From the NCBI GenBank assembly GCA_963769715.1, contig CAVYNE010000025.1, forward strand, positions 1 through 64,000: DNA of 64,000 bases, written 5' to 3'. The position numbers and the translations under genes are program-made. Numbering within the stretch: the first letter of the stretch is position 1; the number at the start of each line of letters is the position of its first letter. Shown one piece after another: positions 15,773 to 24,676 of the stretch. Source of the stretch: Palsa-504 sp963769715. GTDB taxonomy: Bacteria; Actinomycetota; Actinomycetes; Streptosporangiales; Streptosporangiaceae. The notes beneath the pieces are model-generated. The model worked only from the letters and a program-made list of their open reading frames with translations. It had not been told where the DNA came from and searched no databases.

Positions 15773-16771
15773 ATGCGGATCGCAGTGCTCGGGGCTGGGT
15801 CGTGGGGTACCACGGTGGCGTCCCTTCTGGCGGGCCACCACGATTGCACCATCTGGGCCCGGGATCCCGAGCTGGCCAGGGAGATCCACGAGCGGGACGC
15901 TAATTCGCGCTACCTGCCCGGGTGCGCGCTGCCGCCCGCGCTGAAGGCCACGGCGGACCTGGAGAAGGCCGTGCACGACATCGACCTGCTGGTGGTCGGG
16001 GTGCCCACGCATGGTTTCCGGGCCGTCCTGGCCGATGTCCGCCCCTGGCTGCGGCCGTGGATCCCGGTCGTGAGCCTGGCCAAGGGCTTCGAGCGCGATT
16101 CGCTGCTGCGGATGACGCAGCTCATCCGCGCGGAGCTGCCCGGCCATCCCGCCGCCGCCCTGACCGGGCCCAACCTGGCCAAGGAGATCATGGCCGGGCA
16201 GGCCGCGGCGAGCGTGATCGCGACCGAGGACCTCGAGGTGGCCCGGGCGCTGCAGGCTGTCATGCGGCGGGGCCTGTTCCGGATCTACACCAACGACGAC
16301 GTGATCGGCTGCGAGCTCGGCGGGGCGCTCAAGAACGTGGTGGCGATCGCGACCGGCATCGCGCAGGGGCTGGGCGTGGGAGACAACACGCGGGCCGCGG
16401 TGGTCTGCCGCGGGCTGGCCGAGCTCACCCGGCTGGGCGTCGCCATGGGCGGGCAGGCGGCGACCTTCTCCGGCCTGGCCGGCATGGGGGACCTGATGGC
16501 CACCTGCATGAGCCCGCTGAGCCGCAACCGGTCGCTTGGCGAGCAGCTCGGCGCCGGGCGGACGCTGGCGGAGATAACCAGCGCGACCCGGACCGTGGCG
16601 GAAGGCGTGGGTACCGCCTTCACCGCGCACGAGCTGGCCGAGCGTTACAGCGTGGAAATGCCCGTCTGCCAGGAGGTGTACCGGGTCCTGGCCGGGGAGA
16701 TCCCCGCGTCGGAGGCCTACCGCGGGCTCGGCAGGCACCTGCAGGCTGGTCACGAGCGCGAGCCTGGGTGA
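15773..16771 (+). CDS. gpsA: NAD(P)H-dependent glycerol-3-phosphate dehydrogenase
   Basis: 332 codons from ATG 15773. The Rossmann motif GAGSWGT (7-13) opens the protein. It continues with VSLAKGFE, ALTGPNLAKEI, the conserved GGALKNVVAIATGI with the catalytic Lys, and GLAGMGDLMATCMSPLSRNR. These are diagnostic for GpsA, which reduces dihydroxyacetone phosphate to sn-glycerol 3-phosphate, the backbone for phospholipids and triacylglycerol. That product is the substrate of the PlsB-type acyltransferase encoded at 20811. Length is normal and nothing is missing. Upstream lies the hotdog thioesterase; downstream, after 45 bases, a gene of unknown function. Confidence 0.95.
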   Translation: MRIAVLGAGSWGTTVASLLAGHHDCTIWARDPELAREIHERDANSRYLPGCALPPALKATADLEKAVHDIDLLVVGVPTHGFRAVLADVRPWLRPWIPVVSLAKGFERDSLLRMTQLIRAELPGHPAAALTGPNLAKEIMAGQAAASVIATEDLEVARALQAVMRRGLFRIYTNDDVIGCELGGALKNVVAIATGIAQGLGVGDNTRAAVVCRGLAELTRLGVAMGGQAATFSGLAGMGDLMATCMSPLSRNRSLGEQLGAGRTLAEITSATRTVAEGVGTAFTAHELAERYSVEMPVCQEVYRVLAGEIPASEAYRGLGRHLQAGHEREPG

Positions 16772-16816
16772 CGGCCGGTCGTTGCCTGGCTAGGTGCCCT
16801 GTGTCAGCATGTCGCC

Positions 16817-17617
16817 ATGGCGGAATGGTGGCGCATCGACCGTTCACGGGCCGATGAATGGAAGCGGACCTGGACCGAGATCGTCTCCATGTCCTCCGCC
16901 GCGGCCGCGTCGATCGGCCTGCCCCAGCCGGGAACCCTGCCCGGCGACCCGTTCGCCTTGCTGGTGGACGCCGCGCGGGCCTGGCTCACCGGCAAGAAGA
17001 AGACGTTCCGGTTCTCGGGGCATGACCTGACCCTGACCCTTTCCGACATCTCGGTAGACGGCGCGGACCTGGCCCGGGTCATGGGCCAGTACGGTCAGGT
17101 CCGCATCTGCGCACGAGACGTCCAGTGGCACGCCTACCAGATGGAGCGAATCGAGGTGCGGGCCGGCAACGTGTACGTGCGGCCGGGCCTGCGGCTCACG
17201 CTGGTGACCGCGCCGGTTCACTGCGAGGCCTTCGTCTCGGCTGCGTTCGCCTCCAGCTGGCTGGCCACCGTGTCGCCCCGGCTCAAGCTGGCCCTGGTGG
17301 CCGGCGTCCCGCAGGTCGGCGTGGCGGGCATGCCGTGGGTGCGGCTGGAAATGGAAACGGGCGCCGAGGGCCAGTCCATCCGCCTGCGACCGAGCGCCCT
17401 GTACCTGCTCGACCGGCGGGTGTCACTGTGGTCCCCGGCGTTCCGCCTGGCCCTGCCGGACCTGCCCGACGGGTTCATGCTGACCTCCGTCGAGCCCGCA
17501 CCGGGCGGGTTCCTCGTCCGAGGCCTGTTCAGCGAGTGGCAGCGGTCCCTGTCGCGAGATGACGTCGAGCGGCTCCTGGCCGGGATGCGCGCGGGCGGGG
17601 ACCGCCTCGACATCTGA
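16817..17617 (+). CDS. Protein of unknown function, possibly DUF2993/LmeA-like
   Basis: 266 codons from ATG 16817; the ribosome site is weak. The protein alternates beta-strand-like stretches: FRFSGHDLTLTLSDISVDG, VRICARDVQWHAYQMERIEV, VYVRPGLRLTLVTAPVH, IRLRPSALYLLDRRVSL and LPDGFMLTSVEPAPGGFLV. This resembles DUF2993/LmeA proteins, which bind phospholipid, but the usual N-terminal signal peptide is absent, so the assignment is tentative. It lies between gpsA and a CoA-transferase gene on the same strand, in a lipid-metabolism neighbourhood. No catalytic motif was seen. Confidence 0.6.
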   Translation: MAEWWRIDRSRADEWKRTWTEIVSMSSAAAASIGLPQPGTLPGDPFALLVDAARAWLTGKKKTFRFSGHDLTLTLSDISVDGADLARVMGQYGQVRICARDVQWHAYQMERIEVRAGNVYVRPGLRLTLVTAPVHCEAFVSAAFASSWLATVSPRLKLALVAGVPQVGVAGMPWVRLEMETGAEGQSIRLRPSALYLLDRRVSLWSPAFRLALPDLPDGFMLTSVEPAPGGFLVRGLFSEWQRSLSRDDVERLLAGMRAGGDRLDI

Positions 17618-17680
17618 TGATCGCACCAAGCCAAACAGACGCAACCACGTCGGCCGCGCACGTCCGGAGGTAGCGACGAT

Positions 17681-18868
17681 ATGAGCGTAGGGGTGGAGTC
17701 ATCGGGGTCTTTGGGCTCTTCGGGGTCTTTGGGTCCATCTCGCGGCGGGCCGCTGGCCGGCGTGCGCGTGCTCGAGCTGGCGGGTATCGGTCCCGGGCCG
17801 TTCTGCGCCATGATGCTCGCCGACCAGGGCGCGATCGTGCTGCGGGTCGACCGTCCCGGAGCCGCTAACCCGCGGCCCGAGCGCGCCCTGATGAACCGCG
17901 GCCGTCAGTCCGCCGTCCTGGACCTGAAGCACCCGCGCGCCATCGACGCGCTGCTCCGGCTCGTCGAAGCCGCCGACGTGCTGCTCGAGGGCTTCCGGCC
18001 GGGAGTAACCGAGCGCCTCGGCGTCGGACCCGACGTCTGCCTGCGCCGCAATCCCCGGCTGGTGTACGCGCGGATGACCGGGTGGGGGCAGCACGGGCCG
18101 ATGTCCACGGCGGTCGGGCACGACATCGGGTACATCGCCCGGGCCGGCGCGCTGTACGGCCTGGGCCGGGCCGGCGGCCCGCCCCAGTTCCCGGCCAACC
18201 TGCTCGGAGACTTCGGCGGCGGCGGGATGCTCCTGGCCTTCGGCATCTGCGCCGCTCTGGTCGAGCGGGCCACGTCCGGGCAGGGCCAGGTGGTCGACGC
18301 GGCCATCGTGGACGGGGCCGCGTCGCTGGTCGCCATGCCGCTGATGTTCATGGCCCAGGGCAGCTGGCGCGACGAGCGCGGGGTGAACCTGCTCGATGGC
18401 GGCGTGCCCTGGTACGACGTCTACGAGACGGCGGACGGGGAATGGATGGCCGTGGGCGCCCTGGAGCCGCGGTTCTACGCCGCGCTGCTGGCCGGACTTG
18501 GCCTGACCGACGTACCCTCACGCGACGATCCGAAGAACTGGCCGGAGCTGCGCGCGCTGTTCTCGGCCCGGTTCAAGGACCGGACCAGGGATGAGTGGGC
18601 GGCTGCCTTCGCCGGAACCGACGCGTGCGTCGAACCGGTGCTGTCGCTGCACGAGGCCGCCGTCGACCCGCACCTGACCGCCCGGGAGACCTACGTCGTC
18701 CGTGACGGCCTGACCCAGCCGTCTCCGGCGCCGCGTTTCTCCCGCACCCCGGGTCGGCTGTCCGAGCGGCCCCCCGCGGCTGGCCAGCACACGACTGAGG
18801 CGCTTACCGAGTGGGGCCTGGCCGACGCGGCGGATCTGGTCGCCTGCGGCGCCGCCATCCAGGCCTAG
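17681..18868 (+). CDS. CaiB/BaiF family CoA transferase (alpha-methylacyl-CoA racemase-like)
   Basis: 395 codons from ATG 17681 after GGAGG. A short Ser/Gly repeat (SGSLGSSGSLGPS), from a repeated 15-base DNA unit, precedes the domain start GVRVLELAGIGPGPFCAMML, which is close to the racemase subgroup. Other class III CoA-transferase features are RPGVTERLGVGPD, RMTGWGQHGP with the following GHDIGYIARAG, and the small-domain segment PWYDVYETADGEWMAVGALE. The family moves CoA between carboxylic acids or epimerises 2-methylacyl-CoA. The enoyl-CoA hydratase and acyl-CoA dehydrogenase genes 8 kb away suit branched fatty-acid breakdown. The gene ends in a strong hairpin. Confidence 0.9.
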   Translation: MSVGVESSGSLGSSGSLGPSRGGPLAGVRVLELAGIGPGPFCAMMLADQGAIVLRVDRPGAANPRPERALMNRGRQSAVLDLKHPRAIDALLRLVEAADVLLEGFRPGVTERLGVGPDVCLRRNPRLVYARMTGWGQHGPMSTAVGHDIGYIARAGALYGLGRAGGPPQFPANLLGDFGGGGMLLAFGICAALVERATSGQGQVVDAAIVDGAASLVAMPLMFMAQGSWRDERGVNLLDGGVPWYDVYETADGEWMAVGALEPRFYAALLAGLGLTDVPSRDDPKNWPELRALFSARFKDRTRDEWAAAFAGTDACVEPVLSLHEAAVDPHLTARETYVVRDGLTQPSPAPRFSRTPGRLSERPPAAGQHTTEALTEWGLADAADLVACGAAIQA

Positions 18869-18898
18869 CTGCGGGCCACCGGCTAAGCCTGGATGGCG
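18853..18898. terminator. Bidirectional hairpin between converging genes
   Basis: CGCCATCCAGGCCTAGC at 18853-18869 pairs with GCTAAGCCTGGATGGCG at 18882-18898 with one mismatch and a 12-base loop. It overlaps the CoA-transferase stop codon and lies 26 bases from the stop of the opposing propeller gene. No U-tract is present, which is common for actinomycete terminators. Confidence 0.75.
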
Positions 18899-18924
18899 CA
18901 CAGTCGAAGGGTCGTGCCCGCCCG

Positions 18925-19680
18925 CTAAGGCGCAGCCATCCCGGCGGCGGCAATGCCCTCCTTCCAGATGACTTTCCCCCGGCCCGTCGTTGCAGAGATG
19001 GCGAGGAAACTGCCGCCGTATGTCGCCCCATACAATGCGCCGGTCCCCGAAATGAGTCCCCAGACGTTCCGGTATCCCGTATTTCCGACGATCTTTGCGG
19101 AGCCAGTGCGCACGTTAACTGTGGCAAGGAATGACTCGGACGAACCGGACTCCGATACGGTGGCGTAGAGATGACCGTTGGCGAATGTGAGATCTCCGGC
19201 TGAGCCGAGGCCGCCACCGAAAGTGCCGATGAGAGTAGCGTGGCCGGTCCTGGAATTAATCTTGAAGAAGTCCCCGAACTGGTCGGCACCGTAGAGCGTG
19301 CCCGTCTTCGGCTGGGTCACGAGAGCGTTGGCGCTGCTGACGCCGAGCGACCCGATGTGGTGGCTGGCGCCAGTTGCTGCGTTGAGCCAGTACAGATCGG
19401 TAAAGCTGATCGCGTAGAGGGTCTTTCCCCGGAACGTGACATCGGTGAGTTCCACCCCGGTGAGGCCTTCGCGGGTCTTTACGTGTGACCTAGGGTCGAG
19501 ACGATAGAGGGCGCTGTCGGGGGTAAACGTAATGACGTAGACCGTCTTCGGCGGTATCGGCCGAGCCGCAGCGGCATTGGCGCCTGCGGGCGCGAGCGCG
19601 AGGGCGCCGGCTGCTGCCAGCACAACCCCGCGAGCGATCTGGCGGGTCAGCCGTCTTCCGTATACATTCCTGTAAATCAC
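18925..19680 (-). CDS. Secreted beta-propeller-like protein
   Basis: 251 codons from GTG 19680, with GGAGGG 5 bases upstream. An Arg-containing start is followed by a hydrophobic core and AGANAAAARP, a clear signal peptide. The mature part is built of short repeated strands such as KTVYVITFTPDSALYRLD, GKTLYAISFTDLYWLN, TGTLYGADQFGDFFKIN, NGHLYATVSES and TGALYGATYGGSFLAI. That recurrence of Y-x-hydrophobic...L-Y/D motifs is typical of a beta-propeller with five to six blades. No catalytic residues are recognisable. It is probably exported and may bind a ligand or surface polymer. It converges on the CoA-transferase gene. Confidence 0.75.
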   Translation of the reverse strand: MIYRNVYGRRLTRQIARGVVLAAAGALALAPAGANAAAARPIPPKTVYVITFTPDSALYRLDPRSHVKTREGLTGVELTDVTFRGKTLYAISFTDLYWLNAATGASHHIGSLGVSSANALVTQPKTGTLYGADQFGDFFKINSRTGHATLIGTFGGGLGSAGDLTFANGHLYATVSESGSSESFLATVNVRTGSAKIVGNTGYRNVWGLISGTGALYGATYGGSFLAISATTGRGKVIWKEGIAAAGMAAP

Positions 19681-19809
19681 TTTCGCCCTCCCCAGTTTCC
19701 CCAGTGCATTTCACTTCGCGCCCACAATAACACCGCTCCCTCCCGCCCATGCTGAAAGCGCTGTCTAGTTTGTGGCAAGAAGAACGGTGCCCGAGATCGC
19801 CGGGTGGTC

Positions 19810-20673
19810 TCACCTCTTGACGCCGGCTCCGCACCGTACGTAGAGCCCGTGGTCCGGCGGTGGCGCGGCCAGGCCGGCGATCCACTGTTGCGCCTCGGCG
19901 ATCCCCGGCGGGGCGATCTCGGTGCCCGCGAAGAAGGAGGTGAATTCCTCATGCGTGTGCCGGAAGGCGTCCGCGGCTGTGTAGACGGGTCTCAACTCGG
20001 CATTCGGGCCCTCGTCTTCGGCGTGGCCCGCAGAGATCATGAGCCACGAGCCAGGGCGGATACTCCAGACGTACGCGGCGGTCGTGGCGCGCATCACGGC
20101 GGAGGACAGGAAGTGCGCGACCCCGCCGAGAATGACGCCCACCGGCTGGGTCAGGTCCAGAACCTTCGCCAGTTCCGGATCAGCCAGCACCGCCTCCGGG
20201 TCGGTCAGGTCCGCCTGGAACGCGGCGAGCCCGTCGCCTTTGGCCAGCAGCGCGCGGGAATGGACCACCGCGACCGGGTCGAAATCCACGTAGGCAACCC
20301 GGGCGGCTGGGTTCACCTTCCGCACCGCCTCGTGCACGGCCGGGTGGGTCGGCAATCCCGCGCCGAGGTCCAGGAACTGGGCGATGCCACCCTCGCGGGC
20401 CGCGCGTGCCGCCGCGGCGACCACGAACGCCCGGTTGCTGCGCGCCCATTGCTCCATGCCCGGATTCATGCTCAGCAGCTGCCCGGCGAGTTCCCGGTCG
20501 ACGGTGAAGTTGTCCTTCCCGCCCAGCAGGTAATCATAGACACGGGCGATATTCGGCCGGGTCGTGTCGATCCCCGGCGGAGGGGTGTCAGGCGCCCGGC
20601 ACTCACTCACCGGTCGGACTCCTCGCAACTCATATCCGGCGACTGTACCCGGCACCGCCGGCCGCAGTGTCAC
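19810..20673 (-). CDS. Actinobacterial SAM-dependent methyltransferase (DUF574/Methyltransf_19)
   Basis: Up to 287 codons from 20673; an in-frame GTG coding for VSECRAPDTPP (near residue 22) could be the true start. The N-terminal signature PNIARVYDYLLGGKDNF is characteristic of this large actinobacterial group. It is followed by the SAM-binding QFLDLGAGLPT, the acidic YVDFDPVAV and a conserved LGGVAHFL. The tail has FFAGTEIAPPG. These proteins are predicted methyltransferases; the substrate is unknown. It is transcribed leftward and is separated by about 135 bases from the lipid operon behind it. Confidence 0.88.
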   Translation of the reverse strand: MTLRPAVPGTVAGYELRGVRPVSECRAPDTPPPGIDTTRPNIARVYDYLLGGKDNFTVDRELAGQLLSMNPGMEQWARSNRAFVVAAAARAAREGGIAQFLDLGAGLPTHPAVHEAVRKVNPAARVAYVDFDPVAVVHSRALLAKGDGLAAFQADLTDPEAVLADPELAKVLDLTQPVGVILGGVAHFLSSAVMRATTAAYVWSIRPGSWLMISAGHAEDEGPNAELRPVYTAADAFRHTHEEFTSFFAGTEIAPPGIAEAQQWIAGLAAPPPDHGLYVRCGAGVKR

Positions 20674-20810
20674 CTCCCCGCTGTTCCCCGCGGTCCATCG
20701 CCTAGCCGCTGATCAGACCGACAGATGCGCCGAACGAGCTCCTGCCAGCTTCGTTCCTCATCTGGAGCTGGACGGAGGCGGTCGTGGTCAGAGCGATAAA
20801 AGCCCGCGCC

Positions 20811-23183
20811 TCACTCGGCCGGCCGGGCACCGACCGCGTCCCTGATGTAACGGCGGATGGCGAGGTTCTCGATCTCGTCGAGGCGCCGGAGCAGGTCGCG
20901 GAGCTCGGCGAGAAAGGCAGCCCGCTGCGCCCGGACGTCCGCACCCGGCCCGAGCAGCCCCCGGTTGTCGGCCAGCTGAAGGGCCGTCTGGAAGAGCAGC
21001 ACGGAGACCGACTCCGAGCTGCGCAGCCGGCGCTGGGCCACGTACTGGCGGCCGAGACCGAGGGCGCGGCGGGTCACCTCCTCGCGGTCGGCCGACCCGT
21101 CGGCATCGGTCGGCACGTCCTGGCCGGCCAGCACGTCGGCGACGATCCGGTAGGCCTCGACGAAAGGCCGGACGATGACATGGGACACCAGCGGCCGCAT
21201 CCGCGCCAGCAGCGCGTCCGCTTCCATCGGACCAGCCCGCAGGCGGTCTTCCCACGCGGGATCGTGCCGGTCCATCTCGGCGTGCACCTGGCGCCGGTGC
21301 TCGTCGCGGTCCTTGAAGTAGAACTCGAACTTCAGCAGGTCCCGGAGCCGGGCGATCTCCGCCCAGAAGGCCCCGACCGGGTCGGCGCCGGCGTCCCTGG
21401 CCCGCAGCACGGCCAGCTCGCACAGGGCCCCCTCGAGCAGGAAGTGGACCAGCGAGTTCCGGTAGAAGGTGGCGGCGAGCTGCTGGTCGGGCCCGATCAG
21501 CCAGACCGGCTCGCGGCCGTCCCGGACGTAGCTGACCAGCCCGCCCGCCACCAGCGCGTCCAGCGTGGCCCGCACCGGTCCTGGCGCGGCCAGCGCCCGC
21601 AGGCTCGCGGTCGTCGGCACCGAACGGCTCTCCAGGTAGTCAAGCGCGTCAGCCAGGCCCAGCCGGATCTGGTCGAAGGTCAGGGCCGCGCCCTGCATGG
21701 CCAGCAAGATGGTGGTGACCGCGGCCGTCGCGGTGACCGGCATGCCCTGGTTGATCCGCCAGGCCACCTCGAAAGCGGTCTTGGCCAAGGCCAGCCGCCG
21801 GGCCGCGGGGTCGGTCGCGATCGGACCGTCCGGCGGCCCGAGGGACGCGCTCAGCGAGACCGGCTCACCGAAGCGCACGTAGATCTTGCCGTAGTGCTGG
21901 GCGCCCTGGGCCTTGATGAAGCCGTAGAGCCAGCCGAACCCCTCCGGCTTCTTCTGCCCGCCCCGTGCGTACTCGGCGTACTCGGCGATCTCGTGCAGCT
22001 GGTCAAAGGTGATCGAGACCGGCAGCAGCATGATGTCGTCGACGCGTCCCTGCAGGTAGGCGTCGGCAGCGTAGGACAGCAGGCCCAGCCTCGGGGGGAG
22101 CATCTTCCCGGTGCGCGAGCGGGTGCCCTCGATCGACCAGCTGAGGTTGAACCGCTTCTCGAGCACGTAGCCCACATATTCCCGCAGCACGTACTTGTAC
22201 AGCGGATCGTCGCTGGTCGAGCGCCGGATGAAGATCACCCCGGCCCGCCGCAGGATGGCGCCCATCGGCCCGAACGCCATGTTGATGCCCCCGAACACAT
22301 GCGCGGGCGGCAGCCCCTGCTCCTGCATGGCGGCGGTGAGCACCAGGTTGTCCAGGTTCGACCGGTGCGACCACAAGAAGATGCACGGGTAACGCTGCGT
22401 CGCCGCGCGCAGCCGTTCGACCTGGGCCTCGTCGTAGTCGATCTGCGGGTCGAAGCCCCGCTGGAAGATCAGCCGTCCCAGGGTCGGCATGATGTCGATG
22501 AGCCGGCGGCTCCAGCCCGCGGCGAGCTCGTCGAGGACCTGGCCCGCTTCCGCCAGCGACGGCGGGGACCCGTCTACCTCGTCTGGCCCCCGCCGCACCT
22601 GGTGCAGCCCGGAGCGGAACCGGCGCGAGGAGAGGATCTCCTCCTTCACCAGGCTCGGCGTCTTGTACCTGGGCCCGAGCAGCTGGTACTCGGCCCGGTC
22701 CAGGGCCAGCGTGGCCCGGCGGGCCACGTAGGCCGCGAAGTCGGCCGGGTCCTGGCCGGCCGTGGTCTGCGCCCAGTGCCGCCGCAGCGAGGCGACCGTG
22801 GCGGGCTCGCCGAGGAGCACGGTGGCCCGGCCCGGGTGGCGGGACAGGATCTGCCGCTGCTGGCGCTCGCTGGGGTGATATGGATCATGCCCGGGCATCA
22901 TGTCGGCCAGCCGGGCAGCCCGCCGGCCCGCGTGTTCCTCCGGGAGCCAGGCCACCCTGACCGGCACCAGCCGGGTGGCGTCGTCGCGTTCGGTCAGCGC
23001 CTCCCGCAGCCCGGTCAGCGGGCTGCCCGGTGGCCCGAGGCTGACCTGCGGCCGGTCCCGGCCGCCGGCCGCGGCGATCCGCTCCCGGATCAGCCGTTCC
23101 TCAATCCCCGTCGAGGCCTGCGTGAGCAGCACCGTCTCGGTGCCGTCGGTCAGCAACCCGGCCAGGTCGGTTTCCGCGGTCAT
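20811..23183 (-). CDS. plsB: Glycerol-3-phosphate 1-O-acyltransferase, PlsB type
   Basis: 790 codons from ATG 23183. The acyltransferase core contains LWSHRSNLDN (near 270; the H-x4-D active site), FGGINMAFGPMG, GVIFIRRST, WSIEGTRSRTGK and ILLPVSITFDQ-like sequence, then a long helical C-terminal region as in mycobacterial PlsB2. The enzyme acylates the sn-1 position of glycerol 3-phosphate made by GpsA, giving lysophosphatidate. The start codon overlaps the plsC stop (ATGA), so the plsC product for the next step is made from the same message. Order and overlap match the M. tuberculosis Rv2484c-Rv2483c-Rv2482c set as I recall it. All motifs are intact. Confidence 0.93.
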   Translation of the reverse strand: MTAETDLAGLLTDGTETVLLTQASTGIEERLIRERIAAAGGRDRPQVSLGPPGSPLTGLREALTERDDATRLVPVRVAWLPEEHAGRRAARLADMMPGHDPYHPSERQQRQILSRHPGRATVLLGEPATVASLRRHWAQTTAGQDPADFAAYVARRATLALDRAEYQLLGPRYKTPSLVKEEILSSRRFRSGLHQVRRGPDEVDGSPPSLAEAGQVLDELAAGWSRRLIDIMPTLGRLIFQRGFDPQIDYDEAQVERLRAATQRYPCIFLWSHRSNLDNLVLTAAMQEQGLPPAHVFGGINMAFGPMGAILRRAGVIFIRRSTSDDPLYKYVLREYVGYVLEKRFNLSWSIEGTRSRTGKMLPPRLGLLSYAADAYLQGRVDDIMLLPVSITFDQLHEIAEYAEYARGGQKKPEGFGWLYGFIKAQGAQHYGKIYVRFGEPVSLSASLGPPDGPIATDPAARRLALAKTAFEVAWRINQGMPVTATAAVTTILLAMQGAALTFDQIRLGLADALDYLESRSVPTTASLRALAAPGPVRATLDALVAGGLVSYVRDGREPVWLIGPDQQLAATFYRNSLVHFLLEGALCELAVLRARDAGADPVGAFWAEIARLRDLLKFEFYFKDRDEHRRQVHAEMDRHDPAWEDRLRAGPMEADALLARMRPLVSHVIVRPFVEAYRIVADVLAGQDVPTDADGSADREEVTRRALGLGRQYVAQRRLRSSESVSVLLFQTALQLADNRGLLGPGADVRAQRAAFLAELRDLLRRLDEIENLAIRRYIRDAVGARPAE

Positions 23184-24676
23184 CCCGGCGTCCCGGCGCT
23201 GGGCCAGTCGGCCAGCGTCTCGATGTAGCGCGTCCGGACCTGCTCGATCAGCTTCGGCAGTTCATCGTGGGTCCAGTCGCTGACGTCGATGGCCGGCAGC
23301 ACCGCTATATCGACGGTGCCAGGAACGAGCTGGTAGCTGTTGCGGCCCGCCACCGAGTCGGAGTTCCTGATGACGACCGGGACGATCGGGAGGCCGGTCG
23401 CCATGGCGATCCGGAAGGCGCCCTTCTTGAACGGACCCACCTCCAGCGGGCCCACCGCCTGGGCGTCCATCCGGCTCCCCTCGGGGGCGATCAGGATCGA
23501 CAGTCCCTTGCGGGCGGCCTCCTCGACTCCCGCCAGGGCCGCCACGGCCGAGGCGCTGTCCGCGCGGTCGATGAACGCGGCGTCGAGCAGCTTCCCGAGC
23601 GGCCCGGCCAGCGGATTGCTTTCGAGCTCCTTCTTGGCGACGCCGGTCCAGTTGTCGCGGACCAGCGCGGCGACCATGAACACGTCGAAGTTGTTGCGGT
23701 GGTTGAACAAGAAGACCGCCGGGCGGCGGGCGGTCAGGTTGCCTGCGCCGGTGACGTTCAGCTTCACGCCGCTCAGCGCGAGCACGGTCTCCGGCCAGTA
23801 CCGGGTCAGGAAGTTGACCCCCGTGCGCTTGCTCCGCGTCAGCACGCCGATGCCCAGCGCGCTGGCGGCCAGCGGGCCCAGCGACCAGATCCCGGCCAGG
23901 GTGCGGACCTGCCCCAGCGTGCTGCCGGCGTCCCGGCTGCTGAACCGCAGGACGGGCCAGCCGCGGCGGGCGGCCACCTTGGCCAGCCCTGGTCCCGGGT
24001 TGACCGGCCGCGGATTCCCGACCAGGTGCATCAGGGCCAGGTCCTCGTCGCCGTCCGCGTAGAAGTAGCTGATGCGCAGGTTGACCTGGTGCTCGGCGGC
24101 GAACCGCTGGACGCTGGTGGCCTTGGTGGTGCCCCAGATCACCGGGCGCTCGATCTCGCCGGTCAGTATCCCCAGCTCATCGACGACAAACCGGTTGCAC
24201 ACCACGTGCTCGATGCCGAGGTAGCGGGCCACCGGTTCGGCCTGCATGGTCAGGGCGGACGAGCTCAGCACCACGGTGTGGCCGCGGCGCTGGTGGGCGC
24301 GGACCAGTTCGCGCATCTCCGGGTAGATCAGGTCCGCGATGGACTGCCGGAAGACCCGCTCGCCCACTTCCTCGACGTCCTCGGCCAGCCGTCCCTTGGC
24401 CGAACGTACCGCGCCTTCGATCACGCCCTCGAACTGATGCCGCCCGAGCCGGTACTCCAGCGCCAGCTGCATCATGCGCAGGAACTCGCTCGCGCCGACT
24501 TCCCGGTGGCGCAGCCGGTCCTTAGTGACGGCCGCGACGGTGAACCCGGCGACCAGCGTCCCGTCCAGGTCGAAGAACGCGCCGATGTGCGGGCCTTCCG
24601 GGCTGGCGTCGACTTCGGCTACCGAGCCGGGCAGCCGCAGCGGCCGGGGGGCACCCTCGTGCGGCGTGGCGCTCAT
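23180..24676 (-). CDS. plsC: Bifunctional HAD-IB hydrolase / 1-acylglycerol-3-phosphate acyltransferase (PlsC)
   Basis: 498 codons from ATG 24676, whose ATGA overlaps the WS/DGAT stop. A longer frame reaching 25546 is only an artefact of the neighbouring gene. The N-terminal half is a SerB-like HAD phosphatase: GAFFDLDGTLV (nucleophile Asp), VVLSSSALTMQ, a conserved Lys in GTTKAT and FYADGDEDLALM. The C-terminal half is a PlsC acyltransferase with LFNHRNNFD (H-x4-D, near 324) and IAPEGSRMD. It would convert lysophosphatidate to phosphatidate; the HAD half may dephosphorylate an intermediate. This fusion is also found in mycobacterial Rv2483c. Confidence 0.92.
   Translation of the reverse strand: MSATPHEGAPRPLRLPGSVAEVDASPEGPHIGAFFDLDGTLVAGFTVAAVTKDRLRHREVGASEFLRMMQLALEYRLGRHQFEGVIEGAVRSAKGRLAEDVEEVGERVFRQSIADLIYPEMRELVRAHQRRGHTVVLSSSALTMQAEPVARYLGIEHVVCNRFVVDELGILTGEIERPVIWGTTKATSVQRFAAEHQVNLRISYFYADGDEDLALMHLVGNPRPVNPGPGLAKVAARRGWPVLRFSSRDAGSTLGQVRTLAGIWSLGPLAASALGIGVLTRSKRTGVNFLTRYWPETVLALSGVKLNVTGAGNLTARRPAVFLFNHRNNFDVFMVAALVRDNWTGVAKKELESNPLAGPLGKLLDAAFIDRADSASAVAALAGVEEAARKGLSILIAPEGSRMDAQAVGPLEVGPFKKGAFRIAMATGLPIVPVVIRNSDSVAGRNSYQLVPGTVDIAVLPAIDVSDWTHDELPKLIEQVRTRYIETLADWPSAGTPG

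Noticed and set aside
20784..23228. 814-codon plus-strand frame antisense to plsB
   Set aside because: It is a GC-codon-bias shadow: Arg/Gly/Val/Pro-rich noise with no motif, while the minus strand encodes a complete PlsB.
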